Assembly (NCBI RefSeq): GCF_900129655.1
Contig: NZ_FQWK01000004.1
Span: forward strand, 310,001 to 374,000
Source: Bacteroides clarus YIT 12056
GTDB taxonomy: Bacteria > Bacteroidota > Bacteroidia > Bacteroidales > Bacteroidaceae
Direction of reading: 5' to 3'
Length of the DNA: 64,000 nucleotides
The position numbers were made by a program, and so were the translations under genes. Under the pieces are notes generated by a model. The model made no database searches. It had not been told where the DNA came from and saw nothing but the letters and a program-made list of their open reading frames with translations. Shown here piece after piece: positions 44,911-57,139 of the stretch (within the stretch, counting starts at the first letter, position 1; every line of letters begins with the position of its first letter).

Positions 44911-45360
44911 TCAAAGGCTTGTGTAGTCAGGAATATCTTGTAAGAAAGTATAGCCATTCCGCTCATAATCCATACGGCAGCAATAATGCCTGATACCATT
45001 GCTCACTATCAGATAGTCCACTTTCAATACCATGTTATAGCGGGTAATCTGATCGAAAACCTTTTGGGTGATTTCTACCTCGGGAGCTTTATATTCTATA
45101 ATCATACGCGCTGTAAGGTCTCGTCTATAAAGAACTGTATCACAACGTTTTTTAGTACCGTTTAACTGTACCTGCACTTCGTTTGCCATAAGCGCCTGCG
45201 GATAACTCTTATGTGCCATAAGAAAGTGCACAAAATGCTGTCGTACCCACTCTTCCGGAGTCAAGGCAACATATCGGCGACGGATAACATCAAAAATACT
45301 CCTTTTTCCATCCCTTACAACAATCTTGGCATCAAACGCAGGCAGATTCAGTGAGAACAT
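44911..45360 (-). CDS. Solitary HsdR N-terminal-like nuclease domain protein
   Basis: 149 aa. It resembles the type I restriction enzyme R protein N-terminal domain (HSDR_N_2). The putative PD-(D/E)xK residues are KRCDTVLYRR with Asp and MIIEYKAPEV with Glu-x-Lys. There are no HsdM, HsdS or helicase genes nearby. It is probably a stand-alone housekeeping or DNA-repair nuclease widespread in Bacteroidetes, rather than a restriction system. Confidence 0.85.
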   Translation of the reverse strand: MFSLNLPAFDAKIVVRDGKRSIFDVIRRRYVALTPEEWVRQHFVHFLMAHKSYPQALMANEVQVQLNGTKKRCDTVLYRRDLTARMIIEYKAPEVEITQKVFDQITRYNMVLKVDYLIVSNGIRHYCCRMDYERNGYTFLQDIPDYTSL

Positions 45361-45456
45361 TCTACTTTAATTTCTTGTTTTTACTTTTTTATTGTATTTT
45401 TGTGAGTTAAATAATCGCTTCCTAACGACTTTAGGGAACAAATTTAATGAAATCTT

Positions 45457-46233
45457 ATGAAAACAAAAGAAGAAATCGTAGCTAATTGGCTACCCCGTTA
45501 CACAAAACGTAACCTGGAAGATTTTGGAGAGTATATTCTGTTGACCAACTTCAACAAGTATGTAGAAATTTTCGCCGAAAAATTCAATGTTCCCATTCTT
45601 GGTAAGGATGCCAATATGATTTCTGCCAGCGCGGAAGGAATGACTATTATCAACTTCGGAATGGGAAGCCCTAATGCCGCCATTATCATGGATTTATTAA
45701 GCGCCATCCAACCCAAAGCCTGTCTGTTTCTGGGCAAATGCGGAGGCATAGACAAGAAAAACAGGATAGGAGATCTTATCCTTCCAATCGCCGCTATCCG
45801 CGGTGAAGGTACTTCAAACGACTATTTTCCGCCGGAAGTACCGTCATTGCCGGCATTTATGTTACAGCGTGCCGTTTCTTCCGCCATTCGTGACTATGCC
45901 CGTGATTATTGGACAGGTACTGTATACACCACCAACCGTCGCATTTGGGAACATGATGAAGGTTTTAAAAAATATCTCAAGAAAACCCGTGCCATGGCAG
46001 TTGATATGGAGACGGCAACCTTGTTCAGCTGCGGTTTTGCCAACCATATTCCAACCGGCGCCTTGCTATTAGTATCCGACCAGCCCATGATTCCGGAAGG
46101 CGTCAAGACTGATAAAAGCGATAGCATAGTAACTCAAAACTATGTAACAGAGCATGTTGAAATCGGTATCGCATCTCTACGTATGATTATTGATGAAAAG
46201 AAAACGGTAAAACATCTGAAATTCGACTGGTAA
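45457..46233 (+). CDS. amn: AMP nucleosidase
   Basis: 258 aa, the short Bacteroidetes form lacking the N-terminal regulatory domain of E. coli Amn. It has a phosphorylase-like fold (GKCGGIDKKNRIGDLILP, AVDMETATLFSCGF, VSDQPMIPEGVKTDKSD). It cleaves AMP to adenine and ribose-5-phosphate. It is followed 11 bp later by holA. Confidence 0.9.
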   Translation: MKTKEEIVANWLPRYTKRNLEDFGEYILLTNFNKYVEIFAEKFNVPILGKDANMISASAEGMTIINFGMGSPNAAIIMDLLSAIQPKACLFLGKCGGIDKKNRIGDLILPIAAIRGEGTSNDYFPPEVPSLPAFMLQRAVSSAIRDYARDYWTGTVYTTNRRIWEHDEGFKKYLKKTRAMAVDMETATLFSCGFANHIPTGALLLVSDQPMIPEGVKTDKSDSIVTQNYVTEHVEIGIASLRMIIDEKKTVKHLKFDW

Positions 46234-46244
46234 AACCAAGAAAC

Positions 46245-47264
46245 ATGGCAAAGCAAGATATTACATGTGACGACATCATAAAGGAGTTGAAAACCGGACA
46301 ATACCGCCCTATTTATTATTTAATGGGAGAAGAACCGTATTACATCGATCTCATTTCAGACTATATAACAGATAATGTTCTGAACGAAACCGAAAAGGAA
46401 TTCAACTTAACCGTAGTATACGGCGCAGATGTAGATGTGGCTACAATCATCAATGCTGCCAAACGCTATCCAATGATGTCCGAACACCAGGTAGTAGTAG
46501 TGAAGGAAGCACAAAACATACGCAATATGGAGGAACTTTCCTACTATCTTCAAAAGCCCTTGCTATCCACCATATTGGTAATATGCCACAAACATGGTGT
46601 ATTGGACAGAAGGAAAAAGCTTGCTGCCGAAATAGAGAAGTCCGGTATACTGTTTGAGTCCAAAAAAGTAAAAGATGCCCAACTACCGGCATTCATCACA
46701 TCTTATATGAAGCGTAAGGGAGTAGATCTTGAACCCAAAGCAACTTCCATGCTTGCCGATTTTGTGGGAACCGACCTCAGCCGCCTTACCGGTGAGCTGG
46801 AGAAACTGATTATTACACTTCCAAAAGGTCAGACACGCATCACCCCCGAACAGATAGAGCATAACATAGGAATCAGTAAGGATTATAATAACTTTGAACT
46901 TCGTAGCGCCATTGTAGAAAAGGATGTTTTAAAAGCTAATAGAATAATAAAATATTTTGAAGAAAATCCGAAAACCAATCCAATTCAAATGACTTTATCT
47001 TTACTTTTTGGCTTCTTTTCCAACTTAATGTTAGCTTATTATGCTCCTGAAAAGTCTGAGCAGGGCATTGCCGCATTCTTAGGTTTAAAGAGTCCATGGC
47101 AGTCTCGTGAATATCTCAATGCCATGCGGAGATATAATGGGGTAAAGACCATGCAAATCATTGGAGAAATACGATATGCAGATGCCAAATCTAAAGGAGT
47201 AGGAAACTCTTCATTAAACGACGGAGCTCTCTTGCGGGAGTTGGTCTTTAAAATCTTACATTGA
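46245..47264 (+). CDS. holA: DNA polymerase III delta subunit
   Basis: 339 aa. It is the clamp-loader delta subunit that opens the beta sliding clamp. Family features include the N-terminal YYLMGEEPYYID (degenerate P-loop region), the DLSRLTGELEKL helix in domain II/III, and the C-terminal collar domain. Amn and holA appear to be one unit. Confidence 0.9.
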   Translation: MAKQDITCDDIIKELKTGQYRPIYYLMGEEPYYIDLISDYITDNVLNETEKEFNLTVVYGADVDVATIINAAKRYPMMSEHQVVVVKEAQNIRNMEELSYYLQKPLLSTILVICHKHGVLDRRKKLAAEIEKSGILFESKKVKDAQLPAFITSYMKRKGVDLEPKATSMLADFVGTDLSRLTGELEKLIITLPKGQTRITPEQIEHNIGISKDYNNFELRSAIVEKDVLKANRIIKYFEENPKTNPIQMTLSLLFGFFSNLMLAYYAPEKSEQGIAAFLGLKSPWQSREYLNAMRRYNGVKTMQIIGEIRYADAKSKGVGNSSLNDGALLRELVFKILH

Positions 47265-48145
47265 TTTCCACATTTGCTTCTCTTTATATAAAAGAAGGAA
47301 ATATAAAAATAACTCATTTCTATATCATATTGTCACATTTAGGGGGGATTTCCCCCTTTTTTTCTATTATCATGATTCCTCAACGGTGTAGAAAAAGAGA
47401 TAATAAATTGTAATACAATAAAATACGCTAAAAATAAGCCTCTGAGAATCTTTTTTTTCCAACCATTCGGACTTTTATATTGAAAGAAAGCAAAGATTTT
47501 ATTGTTGCTACATTACAAAGTAATAAAAGATTAGTTCATTTCTATTTTGTTACCCATTTTCATTTAAGAAAGAGTATGCCCCTCATTAAGTTTAGTAAAC
47601 TTAATGAGAGAATAGTTGTATGATACAACCATGGTATATTACTTATGTAAAAATTGGAATATACAAATATATACACTATAACTATATTATATTACAAATA
47701 GAAACACAACAATAGAAATATATTTGTAAAAGCACTTGTTTACAAACACGATATACATTATTACATTTTTATTGTATAAATGGTTAACCGTATTAAAATT
47801 AAAGGATATAGCATTGTAAATCAGATGTATATAATATTTTATTATACCAATAGATTATAAAGATCGGGGATATAATTAAAAACATTTGTAACATACACAT
47901 CTTAGTGGGTATAATATAGGAATATACCATTGTATACCAGCTTAATATATGATTATATTAAAGCTAATATCATAACTATTTTTTATATATTTCAAGTGTT
48001 TACAAAAATACAAATGACATAAGTAAACAAATGCAGTACTCTTGTGATTTTGTTAATATTACATTTTTAATTTGCTTTTGTGATTTCTATTTTTTACTTT
48101 TGTAATCAGATTAAAAAGAGATACAATTGTAATAATATCTACGCT
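47265..48145. other. 880-bp AT-rich non-coding region with palindromes
   Basis: No credible gene on either strand. Perfect palindromes: a 27-bp one at 47582-47608 (13-bp arms, 1-nt centre), TTTGTAAA/TTTACAAA at 47723-47746, ATTGTA-A-TACAAT near 47407, and TACAATTGTA at 48122-48131. TTGTAA/TTACAA words recur throughout. A dyad AGC-TTAATATA/TATATTAA-GCT lies near 47939-47965. The XRE regulator gene starts at its end. Confidence 0.7.
48071..48102 (+). promoter_or_regulatory. Promoter of the XRE regulator gene
   Basis: TTTG 48071-48074 and TACTTTTG 48095-48102, 20 bp apart. TACAATTGTA at 48122-48131 lies just downstream, where a repressor would block transcription. Confidence 0.7.
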
Positions 48146-48604
48146 ATGAGTATAAAGGACAGATTCAAGATGATAATGGACCGGGAACAATTAACTGCGG
48201 GAGCATTTGCAGAAAGCATAGATGTAGCTCAAGCCACTATCTCCCATATTTTAAGTTCCCGCAATAATCCAAGTACGGAAGTCATTTTAAAACTGCACAA
48301 GCGATATAATGACATCAATCTTGAATGGCTGCTGACAGGGAAAGGAAATATGAGCAATAACTCCCCATCTACTGAAGATGGCGGATTTGACTATCCTTTA
48401 TTCGCTGACAATCCGGAAAACCTGTCCAATGAGACGAGTGCATCGGAAAATCGCAAGGAAATCGCATTAGAAACAGTACAAAAATCACCTAAAGAGGTTG
48501 TAAAACAAGAGATTATCTATAAAGAAAGACCACCCAGAAAAATAACTGAAATAAGAATTTTCTTTGATGATAATACTTATGAGACATTCAAATCGGAAAA
48601 TTAA
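48146..48604 (+). CDS. XRE/CI-type helix-turn-helix regulator
   Basis: 152 aa from ATG 48146; the frame is open further upstream but that part spans the promoter. The N-terminal HTH covers about residues 5-60 (SIDVAQATISHILSSRNNPSTEVILKLHKRY then LEWLLTGKG), typical of Bacteroidetes CI-like proteins. The C-terminal tail is low-complexity and basic, without a protease-type domain. It may bind the recurring TTGTAA palindromes upstream and regulate itself. It is a lone regulator with no prophage genes next to it. Confidence 0.85.
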   Translation: MSIKDRFKMIMDREQLTAGAFAESIDVAQATISHILSSRNNPSTEVILKLHKRYNDINLEWLLTGKGNMSNNSPSTEDGGFDYPLFADNPENLSNETSASENRKEIALETVQKSPKEVVKQEIIYKERPPRKITEIRIFFDDNTYETFKSEN

Positions 48605-48676
48605 GAGGTAACTACGGCTATTTGCACAAATTCCCGTATCTTTGCAGCCAAAAGATAATTCTTCTATATAGATAAT

Positions 48677-49453
48677 ATGAAAAAATATATTTTAGATCTG
48701 ACAGTGACTGAGAACGTCCGGCTGCATACCAACTATGCGCTGTTGAAATTGACTTCCTCGTCCCTGCTCCCGGAAATGCTTCCGGGACAATTTGCAGAGA
48801 TTCGCGTAGATGGTTCACCCAGTACTTTCTTGCGACGTCCTATCTCTATTAATTATGTAGATAAACAACGGAACGAGGTATGGTTTCTAATTCAACTTGT
48901 AGGAGATGGAACCAGACGCTTAGGTGAAGCAAAACCAGGAGATGTAATCAATGTAGTGCTTCCATTAGGAAATAGCTTCACAATGCCTGAAAAGCCCTCA
49001 GATAAGCTCTTATTAGTAGGCGGTGGTGTAGGTACGGCACCAATGTTATATTTAGGCGGGCAATTGGCGAAAAACGGAAGCAAACCAACCTTTTTATTAG
49101 GTGCCAGAAGCGACAAGGATTTGCTGCAATTGGAAGAATTTGCTGCCTACGGGGAAGTATATACTACAACAGAAGACGGTAGTCATGGCGAAAAAGGATA
49201 TGTTACCCAACATTCTATATTGAGCAAGGTGGACTTCGAGCAAATATATACCTGTGGTCCCAAGCCGATGATGATGGCTGTAGCTAAATATGCCAAAAGT
49301 AAAGATATCAGTTGTGAAGTATCTTTAGAAAACATGATGGCATGTGGCATAGGCGCTTGTTTATGTTGTGTGGAAAATACTACAGAAGGTCATTTATGTG
49401 TATGTAAAGAAGGTCCGGTTTTTAATATAAACAAACTATTATGGCAGATTTAA
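48677..49453 (+). CDS. pyrK: Dihydroorotate dehydrogenase electron transfer subunit
   Basis: 258 aa ferredoxin-reductase-like protein. FAD domain with [12 protein letters not shown] domain with [10 protein letters not shown], and a C-terminal [2Fe-2S] cluster with four Cys in [10 protein letters not shown]...CVCKEG. It passes electrons from PyrD to NAD+. Its end overlaps the start of pyrD by 13 bp, a sign of translational coupling. Confidence 0.95.
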   Translation: MKKYILDLTVTENVRLHTNYALLKLTSSSLLPEMLPGQFAEIRVDGSPSTFLRRPISINYVDKQRNEVWFLIQLVGDGTRRLGEAKPGDVINVVLPLGNSFTMPEKPSDKLLLVGGGVGTAPMLYLGGQLAKNGSKPTFLLGARSDKDLLQLEEFAAYGEVYTTTEDGSHGEKGYVTQHSILSKVDFEQIYTCGPKPMMMAVAKYAKSKDISCEVSLENMMACGIGACLCCVENTTEGHLCVCKEGPVFNINKLLWQI

Positions 49454-50352
49454 ATGTAAACATTGGCGAATTGCATATGAAGAATCCGGTAATGACGGCA
49501 TCCGGAACTTTTGGATACGGTGAAGAATTCGCCGATTTCATCGATATATCGCGAATAGGTGGTATAATTGTAAAGGGCACTACTCTTCACAAACGTGAAG
49601 GAAATCCATATCCACGTATGGCAGAGACTCCTTCCGGCATGTTAAACGCTGTAGGACTGCAAAATAAGGGTGTCCATCACTTTGTTGAACATATCTATCC
49701 GCGCATTAAGAATATAAAAACTAATATGATTGTAAATGTTTCAGGTTCTGCTATCGAAGATTATATGGAAACTGCTGCAATCATTAATGAACTTGTAAAT
49801 ATTCCTGCTATAGAATTAAATATATCCTGTCCTAATGTAAAGCAAGGTGGAATGGCATTTGGTGTCACAGCCAAAGGAGCTGAAGAAGTGGTAAAAGCTG
49901 TGCGCTCAGTTTACAAAAAGACACTTATCGTAAAACTGTCACCTAATGTTACAGACATCACAGAGATAGCACGTGCAGCCGAAAATGGAGGTGCAGACAG
50001 TGTATCTCTTATCAATACCCTGTTAGGAATGGCTGTAGACGCGGAACGCAGACGTCCCATCCTTTCTACGGTGACAGGCGGCATGTCCGGAGCGGCAGTG
50101 AAACCTATTGCGCTCCGCATGGTATGGCAAGTTGCTAAGGCAGTAAAAATACCGGTCATAGGCTTAGGGGGTATCATGAATTGGAAAGATGCTGTGGAAT
50201 TTATGCTTGCAGGAGCCTCCGCTATCCAGATTGGTACAGCAAACTTTATTGATCCGGCAATTACTGTGAAGGTTGCAGAAGGTATTGATGACTACCTAAA
50301 CAGACATGGATATAAGTCGGTTAAGGAAATAATTGGCGCACTTGAGGTATGA
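49441..50352 (+). CDS. pyrD: Dihydroorotate dehydrogenase B catalytic subunit
   Basis: 303 aa. It oxidises dihydroorotate to orotate in pyrimidine synthesis. FMN-binding barrel motifs: [20 protein letters not shown] with the class 1B Cys, VKLSPNVTD, and [27 protein letters not shown]. Class 1B, consistent with the adjacent pyrK. Confidence 0.96.
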   Translation: MADLNVNIGELHMKNPVMTASGTFGYGEEFADFIDISRIGGIIVKGTTLHKREGNPYPRMAETPSGMLNAVGLQNKGVHHFVEHIYPRIKNIKTNMIVNVSGSAIEDYMETAAIINELVNIPAIELNISCPNVKQGGMAFGVTAKGAEEVVKAVRSVYKKTLIVKLSPNVTDITEIARAAENGGADSVSLINTLLGMAVDAERRRPILSTVTGGMSGAAVKPIALRMVWQVAKAVKIPVIGLGGIMNWKDAVEFMLAGASAIQIGTANFIDPAITVKVAEGIDDYLNRHGYKSVKEIIGALEV

Positions 50353-50391
50353 CAAATTACAAAGTATAGCCATTCGCAAGTTATTTTCATA

Positions 50392-50422
50392 AAAAAGGAC
50401 ATTCAACTTGAATGTCCTTTTT
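50392..50422. terminator. Terminator between pyrD and trmD
   Basis: AAAAAGGACATTCAA/TTGAATGTCCTTTTT, a 15-bp stem with a 1-nt centre, followed by a T-rich tail. It works for both convergent genes. Confidence 0.85.
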
Positions 50423-50444
50423 CTTTTTATTTACATCTTACAGA

Positions 50445-51122
50445 TTACTCGCCTAATAAATCAGGGCGCAACTTCCGAGTTCTTTCAAGAGACTGTTGCA
50501 ACTCCCATTCCTTAATTTTAGCCTCATGGCCGGATAGTAAAATATCCGGAACTTTCCAACCTTTATAATCAGCCGGGCGTGTATATACAGGAGCGGCTAA
50601 AAGATTATCTTGAAAAGAATCGGAAAGAGCTGATTGCTCGTCAGAGATAACCCCCGGTATGATACGTACAATCGCATCGGCCATAACAGCAGCAGCTAAT
50701 TCGCCACCCGTCAGTACATAGTCTCCGATACTGATTTCCTTCGTTATGAGGTGTTCGCGAATACGATAGTCAATCCCCTTGAAATGTCCGCAAAGGATAA
50801 TGAGATTTTTTGCGAGAGATAGCGTATTGGCCATAGGCTGATTAAACTGTTCACCGTCCGGAGTCGTAAAAATCACCTCGTCATACTCCCGTTCCGCCTT
50901 CAAAGCATTGATACAACGTTCTATGGGTTCTATCTTCATAACCATTCCGGCAAACCCGCCAAAAGGATAATCATCTACCCGGCGATATTTATCTTCGGTA
51001 TAATCACGAAGATTATGAATATGGATTTCTGCAAGCCCCTTGTTTTGAGCACGTTTCATGATGGAGCAATTGAAGAACCCTTCAATCATTTCCGGCAAAA
51101 CAGTAATGATATCAATACGCAT
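50445..51122 (-). CDS. trmD: tRNA (guanine37-N1)-methyltransferase
   Basis: 225 aa from ATG 51122; the upstream extension runs through the divergent ligA promoter and is rejected. SPOUT knot motifs: [17 protein letters not shown] and [16 protein letters not shown]. It methylates G37 to prevent frameshifting. Unlike in many bacteria it is not beside rimM or rpsP here. Confidence 0.95.
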   Translation of the reverse strand: MRIDIITVLPEMIEGFFNCSIMKRAQNKGLAEIHIHNLRDYTEDKYRRVDDYPFGGFAGMVMKIEPIERCINALKAEREYDEVIFTTPDGEQFNQPMANTLSLAKNLIILCGHFKGIDYRIREHLITKEISIGDYVLTGGELAAAVMADAIVRIIPGVISDEQSALSDSFQDNLLAAPVYTRPADYKGWKVPDILLSGHEAKIKEWELQQSLERTRKLRPDLLGE

Positions 51123-51147
51123 ATATTTAATTTTTCCGCAAAAATAG

Positions 51148-53217
<2,070 letters not shown>

Positions 53218-53277
53218 CAAATTTCCACAAAAAGCTTTTTTATAGCTTATATTTGTATGGTAAATCGAAAAAAATCG

Positions 53278-53285
53278 TACTTTTG
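53278..53285 (+). promoter_or_regulatory. -7 box of dapA
   Basis: TACTTTTG with a TTTG at 53252-53255 22 bp upstream; the ATG is 36 bp downstream. Confidence 0.55.
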
Positions 53286-53320
53286 CGAGTCATTTAATTA
53301 GAGATTACTTTATAATACTC

Positions 53321-54214
53321 ATGATACAGACTAGATTGAAAGGAATGGGGGTAGCGCTGATTACTCCATTTAAAGAGGATGAAAGCGTTGATTACGATGC
53401 ATTGATGCGTTTAGTAGACTATCAGCTTCAAAACAACACTGATTTTTTATGCGTGCTTGGCACTACGGCAGAAACTCCGACACTGACTGAAGAGGAAAAA
53501 AAGAAAATCAAGAAGATGGTTATCGAGCGTGTGAATGGGAAAATACCTATTCTGCTTGGAGTAGGCGGAAATAATACTCGCGCTATAGTAGAAACTCTGA
53601 AAAATGACGATTTTACAGGAGTAGATGCCATTCTTTCTGTCGTTCCATATTATAATAAACCTTCTCAAGAGGGAATTTACCAGCACTATAAAGCAATTTC
53701 CGAGGCTACCGACCTTCCGATTGTGCTTTATAATGTACCGGGGCGTACGGGCGTAAATATGAAAGCCGAAACCACCCTGCGTATCGCACGCGATTTTAAG
53801 AACGTAATCGCAATTAAAGAAGCATCAGGCGATATCAGCCAGATGGATGACATCATAAAAAACAAACCTGCTAATTTTGACGTTATTTCGGGCGATGACG
53901 GCATCACCTTCCCTTTGATTACCTTAGGAGCAGTTGGTATCATTTCGGTCATTGGAAATGCCTTTCCGCGCGAATTTAGCCGTATGGTACGTCTGGCATT
54001 GCAAGGAGATTATCAAAATGCGCTGACCATACACCACAAATTTGCGGAATTATTCAAATTGCTCTTTGTTGACGGTAATCCTGCCGGAGTAAAAGCCATG
54101 CTGAATGCAATGGGAATGATTGAGAATAAGCTTCGCTTGCCGCTAGTACCTACCAGAATCACGACTTTTGAAGCTATGCGCAAGATATTAAACGAATTGA
54201 ATATCAAATGCTGA
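53321..54214 (+). CDS. dapA: 4-hydroxy-tetrahydrodipicolinate synthase
   Basis: 297 aa TIM-barrel aldolase that condenses pyruvate with aspartate semialdehyde in the lysine and diaminopimelate pathway. Key residues: GTTAETPTL, YNVPGRTG with Tyr, and the Schiff-base Lys in VIAIKEASGD. Monocistronic with its own terminator. Confidence 0.95.
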   Translation: MIQTRLKGMGVALITPFKEDESVDYDALMRLVDYQLQNNTDFLCVLGTTAETPTLTEEEKKKIKKMVIERVNGKIPILLGVGGNNTRAIVETLKNDDFTGVDAILSVVPYYNKPSQEGIYQHYKAISEATDLPIVLYNVPGRTGVNMKAETTLRIARDFKNVIAIKEASGDISQMDDIIKNKPANFDVISGDDGITFPLITLGAVGIISVIGNAFPREFSRMVRLALQGDYQNALTIHHKFAELFKLLFVDGNPAGVKAMLNAMGMIENKLRLPLVPTRITTFEAMRKILNELNIKC

Positions 54215-54237
54215 AACAAGCCTTATTAAACTATAAG

Positions 54238-54262
54238 AAGCCTCGTATAGAAATACGGGGCT
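54238..54262 (+). terminator. dapA terminator
   Basis: GCCTCGTAT/ATACGGGGC stem with one G-T pair and a T6 run. Confidence 0.8.
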
Positions 54263-54448
54263 TTTTTATTGCAAGAACAGGTCATATTCGCTATATTATT
54301 GTGGACTGATATGATATATATATCAAAATACGGTTTGATATACATCATATTTATTTTTCATACGATGATAAAATTCTTTCTATGTAGATTAAAAATTCAG
54401 TGCTCGTATGTCGGAAAATATACAACGTCTATAAACACAAACAAAAAA

Positions 54449-54472
54449 CCTCTACAACTATATTGCAGAGGC
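54449..54472 (-). terminator. Terminator of the tRNA-Arg pair
   Basis: CCTCT-x-CAA / TTG-x-AGAGG stem; the minus strand continues into a T-run. It is 7 bp past the tRNA 3' end. Confidence 0.75.
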
Positions 54473-54478
54473 TTCTTG

Positions 54479-54552
54479 TGATCGCGACAGGATTCAAACC
54501 TGTAACCGGCTGATCCGTAGTCAGCTACTCTATTCAGTTGAGCTACGCGACC
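54479..54552 (-). tRNA. tRNA-Arg(ACG), copy 2
   Basis: 74 nt without CCA. Acceptor GGTCGCG with CGCGATC, anticodon loop CTACGGA (anticodon ACG), T loop TTTGAATC. The second copy in the pair. Confidence 0.93.
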
Positions 54553-54572
54553 CTTTATTATTAACAAAAGTG

Positions 54573-54646
54573 TGACCGCGACAGGATTCAAACCTGTAAC
54601 CGGCTGATCCGTAGTCAGCTACTCTATTCAGTTGAGCTACGCGGCC
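54573..54646 (-). tRNA. tRNA-Arg(ACG), copy 1
   Basis: 74 nt, same anticodon. Its acceptor stem differs as GGCCGCG with CGCGGTC, a paired T-A to C-G change relative to the other copy. A TATCTTTG box on the minus strand (near 54665) is a likely promoter for both. Confidence 0.93.
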
Positions 54647-54721
54647 TTTTTGTTTAACGGGTGCAAAGATACGTACTTTTTCCGAATTAGCAAGCGATAC
54701 GCAAACTTTTTTTGAAGAAAA

Positions 54722-57019
54722 TTACTCGATAAACCGGTAATTAAACAGCTGCCAACCGAGTGTCAATCCCACATTCCACTCCTTTTTCGGTGAGCTATAA
54801 TGATTTACATATGCAGAGATTGCCCCAAAAGGCAATTGGCATATCACAGAAATTTCTCCCATATATTCAAAGCGTGAGAACGCTTTTCCATAATAAGCCT
54901 TGTTCAAAGCATTCTTTTTGATAGGAAATATCGGCATGAAACCATAAAATTCGGAACGGAACTGGAACATATCATTGAGAACAAATATAGGTTTAACTCC
55001 CGCCGCCAAAAATTGATTAGCCCGGAATGCCTCATTATACATCAACTTACTATGAGGAGTAGGAGAAAAATCCGCCGCCTGCAACATTGTTGCCGTATAA
55101 TTCTCCGAAAAATTCTTCGATGAATACAGCATTTCCGCCATCCACCCCAAAGTAAACTTGGGGCTCATAGTATGATAGGCATACTTCATATAAGAGATTT
55201 GCAACCAAGACTGCCGGTCTTTAGTTGTAACGCTCGTCTCTGTCGGATTTCCCGGAATGAATCTTTCTTTCCCGCTAAAGACCTGTGCCACCAGCTTTTC
55301 AAAATACCCTTTCGTAGCATACTGTCGCGCATTCAACGTACTCCCATAAAATCCGATAGCTCCTCCCAAAAGATTATAAGTGCTCTTATCCGAACGGTCC
55401 TTATCGAAATTGATTACGCTGGATTGAAAGTAATTATCTTGCAACTTTCCGTATCCGATACTTATTTCCGCCCGTTTATTGGCTAAAAAAGGCAAGGCTA
55501 CCATCAACTTTACAAAACGCTCGTCTTTAGAATTGAACGAGGGCTTATCGTTTTTAGAGAAAAGCTTGTCTTTCTTATAATAATCGAATGTACTTAAAGA
55601 AGCGATAAGGCGATAGGAAGTCGGAATACGGGTAGGAAGGTCTATTTTAGCCATAAGTTGCGCATTATTATACACCTTGCCAATCTGCCCGTCGAGAGTG
55701 ATTTCTTTGGAATAATAATTCAAGTTCTGATAGCCTAACCCTAAATAAATCTGGTTGGAACTGGTGGTCGAAACACTTCCCCCCATCCGTACAGAGAAAT
55801 TATCTTCCATCTTCACTTTCAGATGCAGTGAATACAGGTCACTTTCAGTATCATAAACCGCATGCGGGATAATCTCCGAAATCATATTATCGGATAGCAA
55901 ACGGAAATAACCACGTTTTAAATCCTCGTATGTAAACACTTCGTGGTCTTCATCATGAAATTCTTTCTTGATATACGCCTGCTGCTGCGGGTTCGCTCCT
56001 TCTATATAGATGTCCCTGAAGCGGAATTGAGGCAAATTGCTTCGATACACCAGACGCCTTAAACGCACATTCTCAGCATTGACCCTCCGATGAATACGGC
56101 CTTTTATGGAGTCCATCAAACTTATAGTCCGGTTGTAGCCGATATCGTGCAACTCCTGCAGACGGTCAAAATCCAGAAGACTCACATCATCGTACTTGAA
56201 CGTCATAATAATACCTAAAGAATCCGGAAGGGTATAATCCGTCTTCTGCATAATCATGTTTTCAAGCTGACTCATCAAATCATTCTCTTTCGGTTTACTG
56301 GGATTAGCGGCTACCACACTGCCTATAATAACTCCCGGCCGGAAGTCCTCACGCATAATGTCTGTCGGGAAATTATTATAAATACCACCGTCATAAGCCA
56401 AAACGCTATCAATCTCTATCGGCTTGAAAACAAACGGAAAACTCATGGAGGCACGCACCGCATCTCCCAAGTCTCCTTTACGCATAATCAGCGGCCTTTT
56501 ATTATATACATCGGAAGCGATACAGCGGAAAGGCACGAACAACCGATTGAAATCACCGTTGCACGCTGCCGTAGCGCGTGCGAACAGTTCCACAAAGACC
56601 AGATTCATCTGGATGGGATTTACCATGCTTGTAGGAAGTATCTGAGGCTTGATGTGCAACGAATCCTTAAAAGAGAAACGGATATTGAAAAACTCCGGAG
56701 TCGGCCGGTTCTGCTTAAAATAGTATCCGTATTTAGGCTCTACCTGACCCGAATACCAGCGTTTGAAGTCTTCGGAACGCAACAAAGCCTCCATATCGTC
56801 AGGGGAATATCCCATAGCATATAGCGAACCGATGATAGCTCCCATAGAAGTACCGGTAATGTAGTCGATAGGGATATTATTTTCCTCCAAAGCGCGGATG
56901 ATACCGATATGCGTCATTCCCTTTGCACCGCCGCCACTCAAAACAAGTCCTACTTTCTGGGCTTGCGCAAGCGGCAGAAGCAATAAACAGACTGATAAAA
57001 ACAAAAGAAATCTTTTCAT
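54722..57019 (-). CDS. Patatin-like phospholipase with POTRA and outer-membrane barrel (type Vd-like)
   Basis: 765 aa. A signal peptide (to about 20) leads into a patatin domain: GGGAKGMTHIG oxyanion site, GTSMG with the nucleophile Ser, and DGGIYNNFP with the catalytic Asp. Next is a POTRA-like segment (DIYIEGANPQQQAYIKKEF), then a C-terminal beta-barrel of about 370 residues with alternating aromatic strands ending in an aromatic-rich stretch. The layout matches PlpD-type (type Vd) patatin autotransporters. A surface lipase or lipid-remodelling role is likely. Confidence 0.9.
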   Translation of the reverse strand: MKRFLLFLSVCLLLLPLAQAQKVGLVLSGGGAKGMTHIGIIRALEENNIPIDYITGTSMGAIIGSLYAMGYSPDDMEALLRSEDFKRWYSGQVEPKYGYYFKQNRPTPEFFNIRFSFKDSLHIKPQILPTSMVNPIQMNLVFVELFARATAACNGDFNRLFVPFRCIASDVYNKRPLIMRKGDLGDAVRASMSFPFVFKPIEIDSVLAYDGGIYNNFPTDIMREDFRPGVIIGSVVAANPSKPKENDLMSQLENMIMQKTDYTLPDSLGIIMTFKYDDVSLLDFDRLQELHDIGYNRTISLMDSIKGRIHRRVNAENVRLRRLVYRSNLPQFRFRDIYIEGANPQQQAYIKKEFHDEDHEVFTYEDLKRGYFRLLSDNMISEIIPHAVYDTESDLYSLHLKVKMEDNFSVRMGGSVSTTSSNQIYLGLGYQNLNYYSKEITLDGQIGKVYNNAQLMAKIDLPTRIPTSYRLIASLSTFDYYKKDKLFSKNDKPSFNSKDERFVKLMVALPFLANKRAEISIGYGKLQDNYFQSSVINFDKDRSDKSTYNLLGGAIGFYGSTLNARQYATKGYFEKLVAQVFSGKERFIPGNPTETSVTTKDRQSWLQISYMKYAYHTMSPKFTLGWMAEMLYSSKNFSENYTATMLQAADFSPTPHSKLMYNEAFRANQFLAAGVKPIFVLNDMFQFRSEFYGFMPIFPIKKNALNKAYYGKAFSRFEYMGEISVICQLPFGAISAYVNHYSSPKKEWNVGLTLGWQLFNYRFIE

Positions 57020-57139
57020 GAATGCAGTTTCGAGTGAAATATACTAATTTATTCAATGTTCAAATATAAACAATAGTTTCCAAAAACCTCGTATCCAACG
57101 GAAAAAAATATATTCATTACGAAAAAACAAACAAAAAAA

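Noticed and set aside
44793..44999. 68-residue minus-strand open frame after the beta-lactamase
   Set aside because: It overlaps the ends of both neighbouring genes and has no start signal or recognisable sequence.
44911..45360. Restriction-modification system
   Set aside because: Only an HsdR N-terminal-like domain is present. No methyltransferase, specificity or motor gene accompanies it.
47265..48145. Replication origin
   Set aside because: AT-rich and palindromic, but I see no cluster of DnaA boxes and dnaA is not nearby; holA alone is not a marker.
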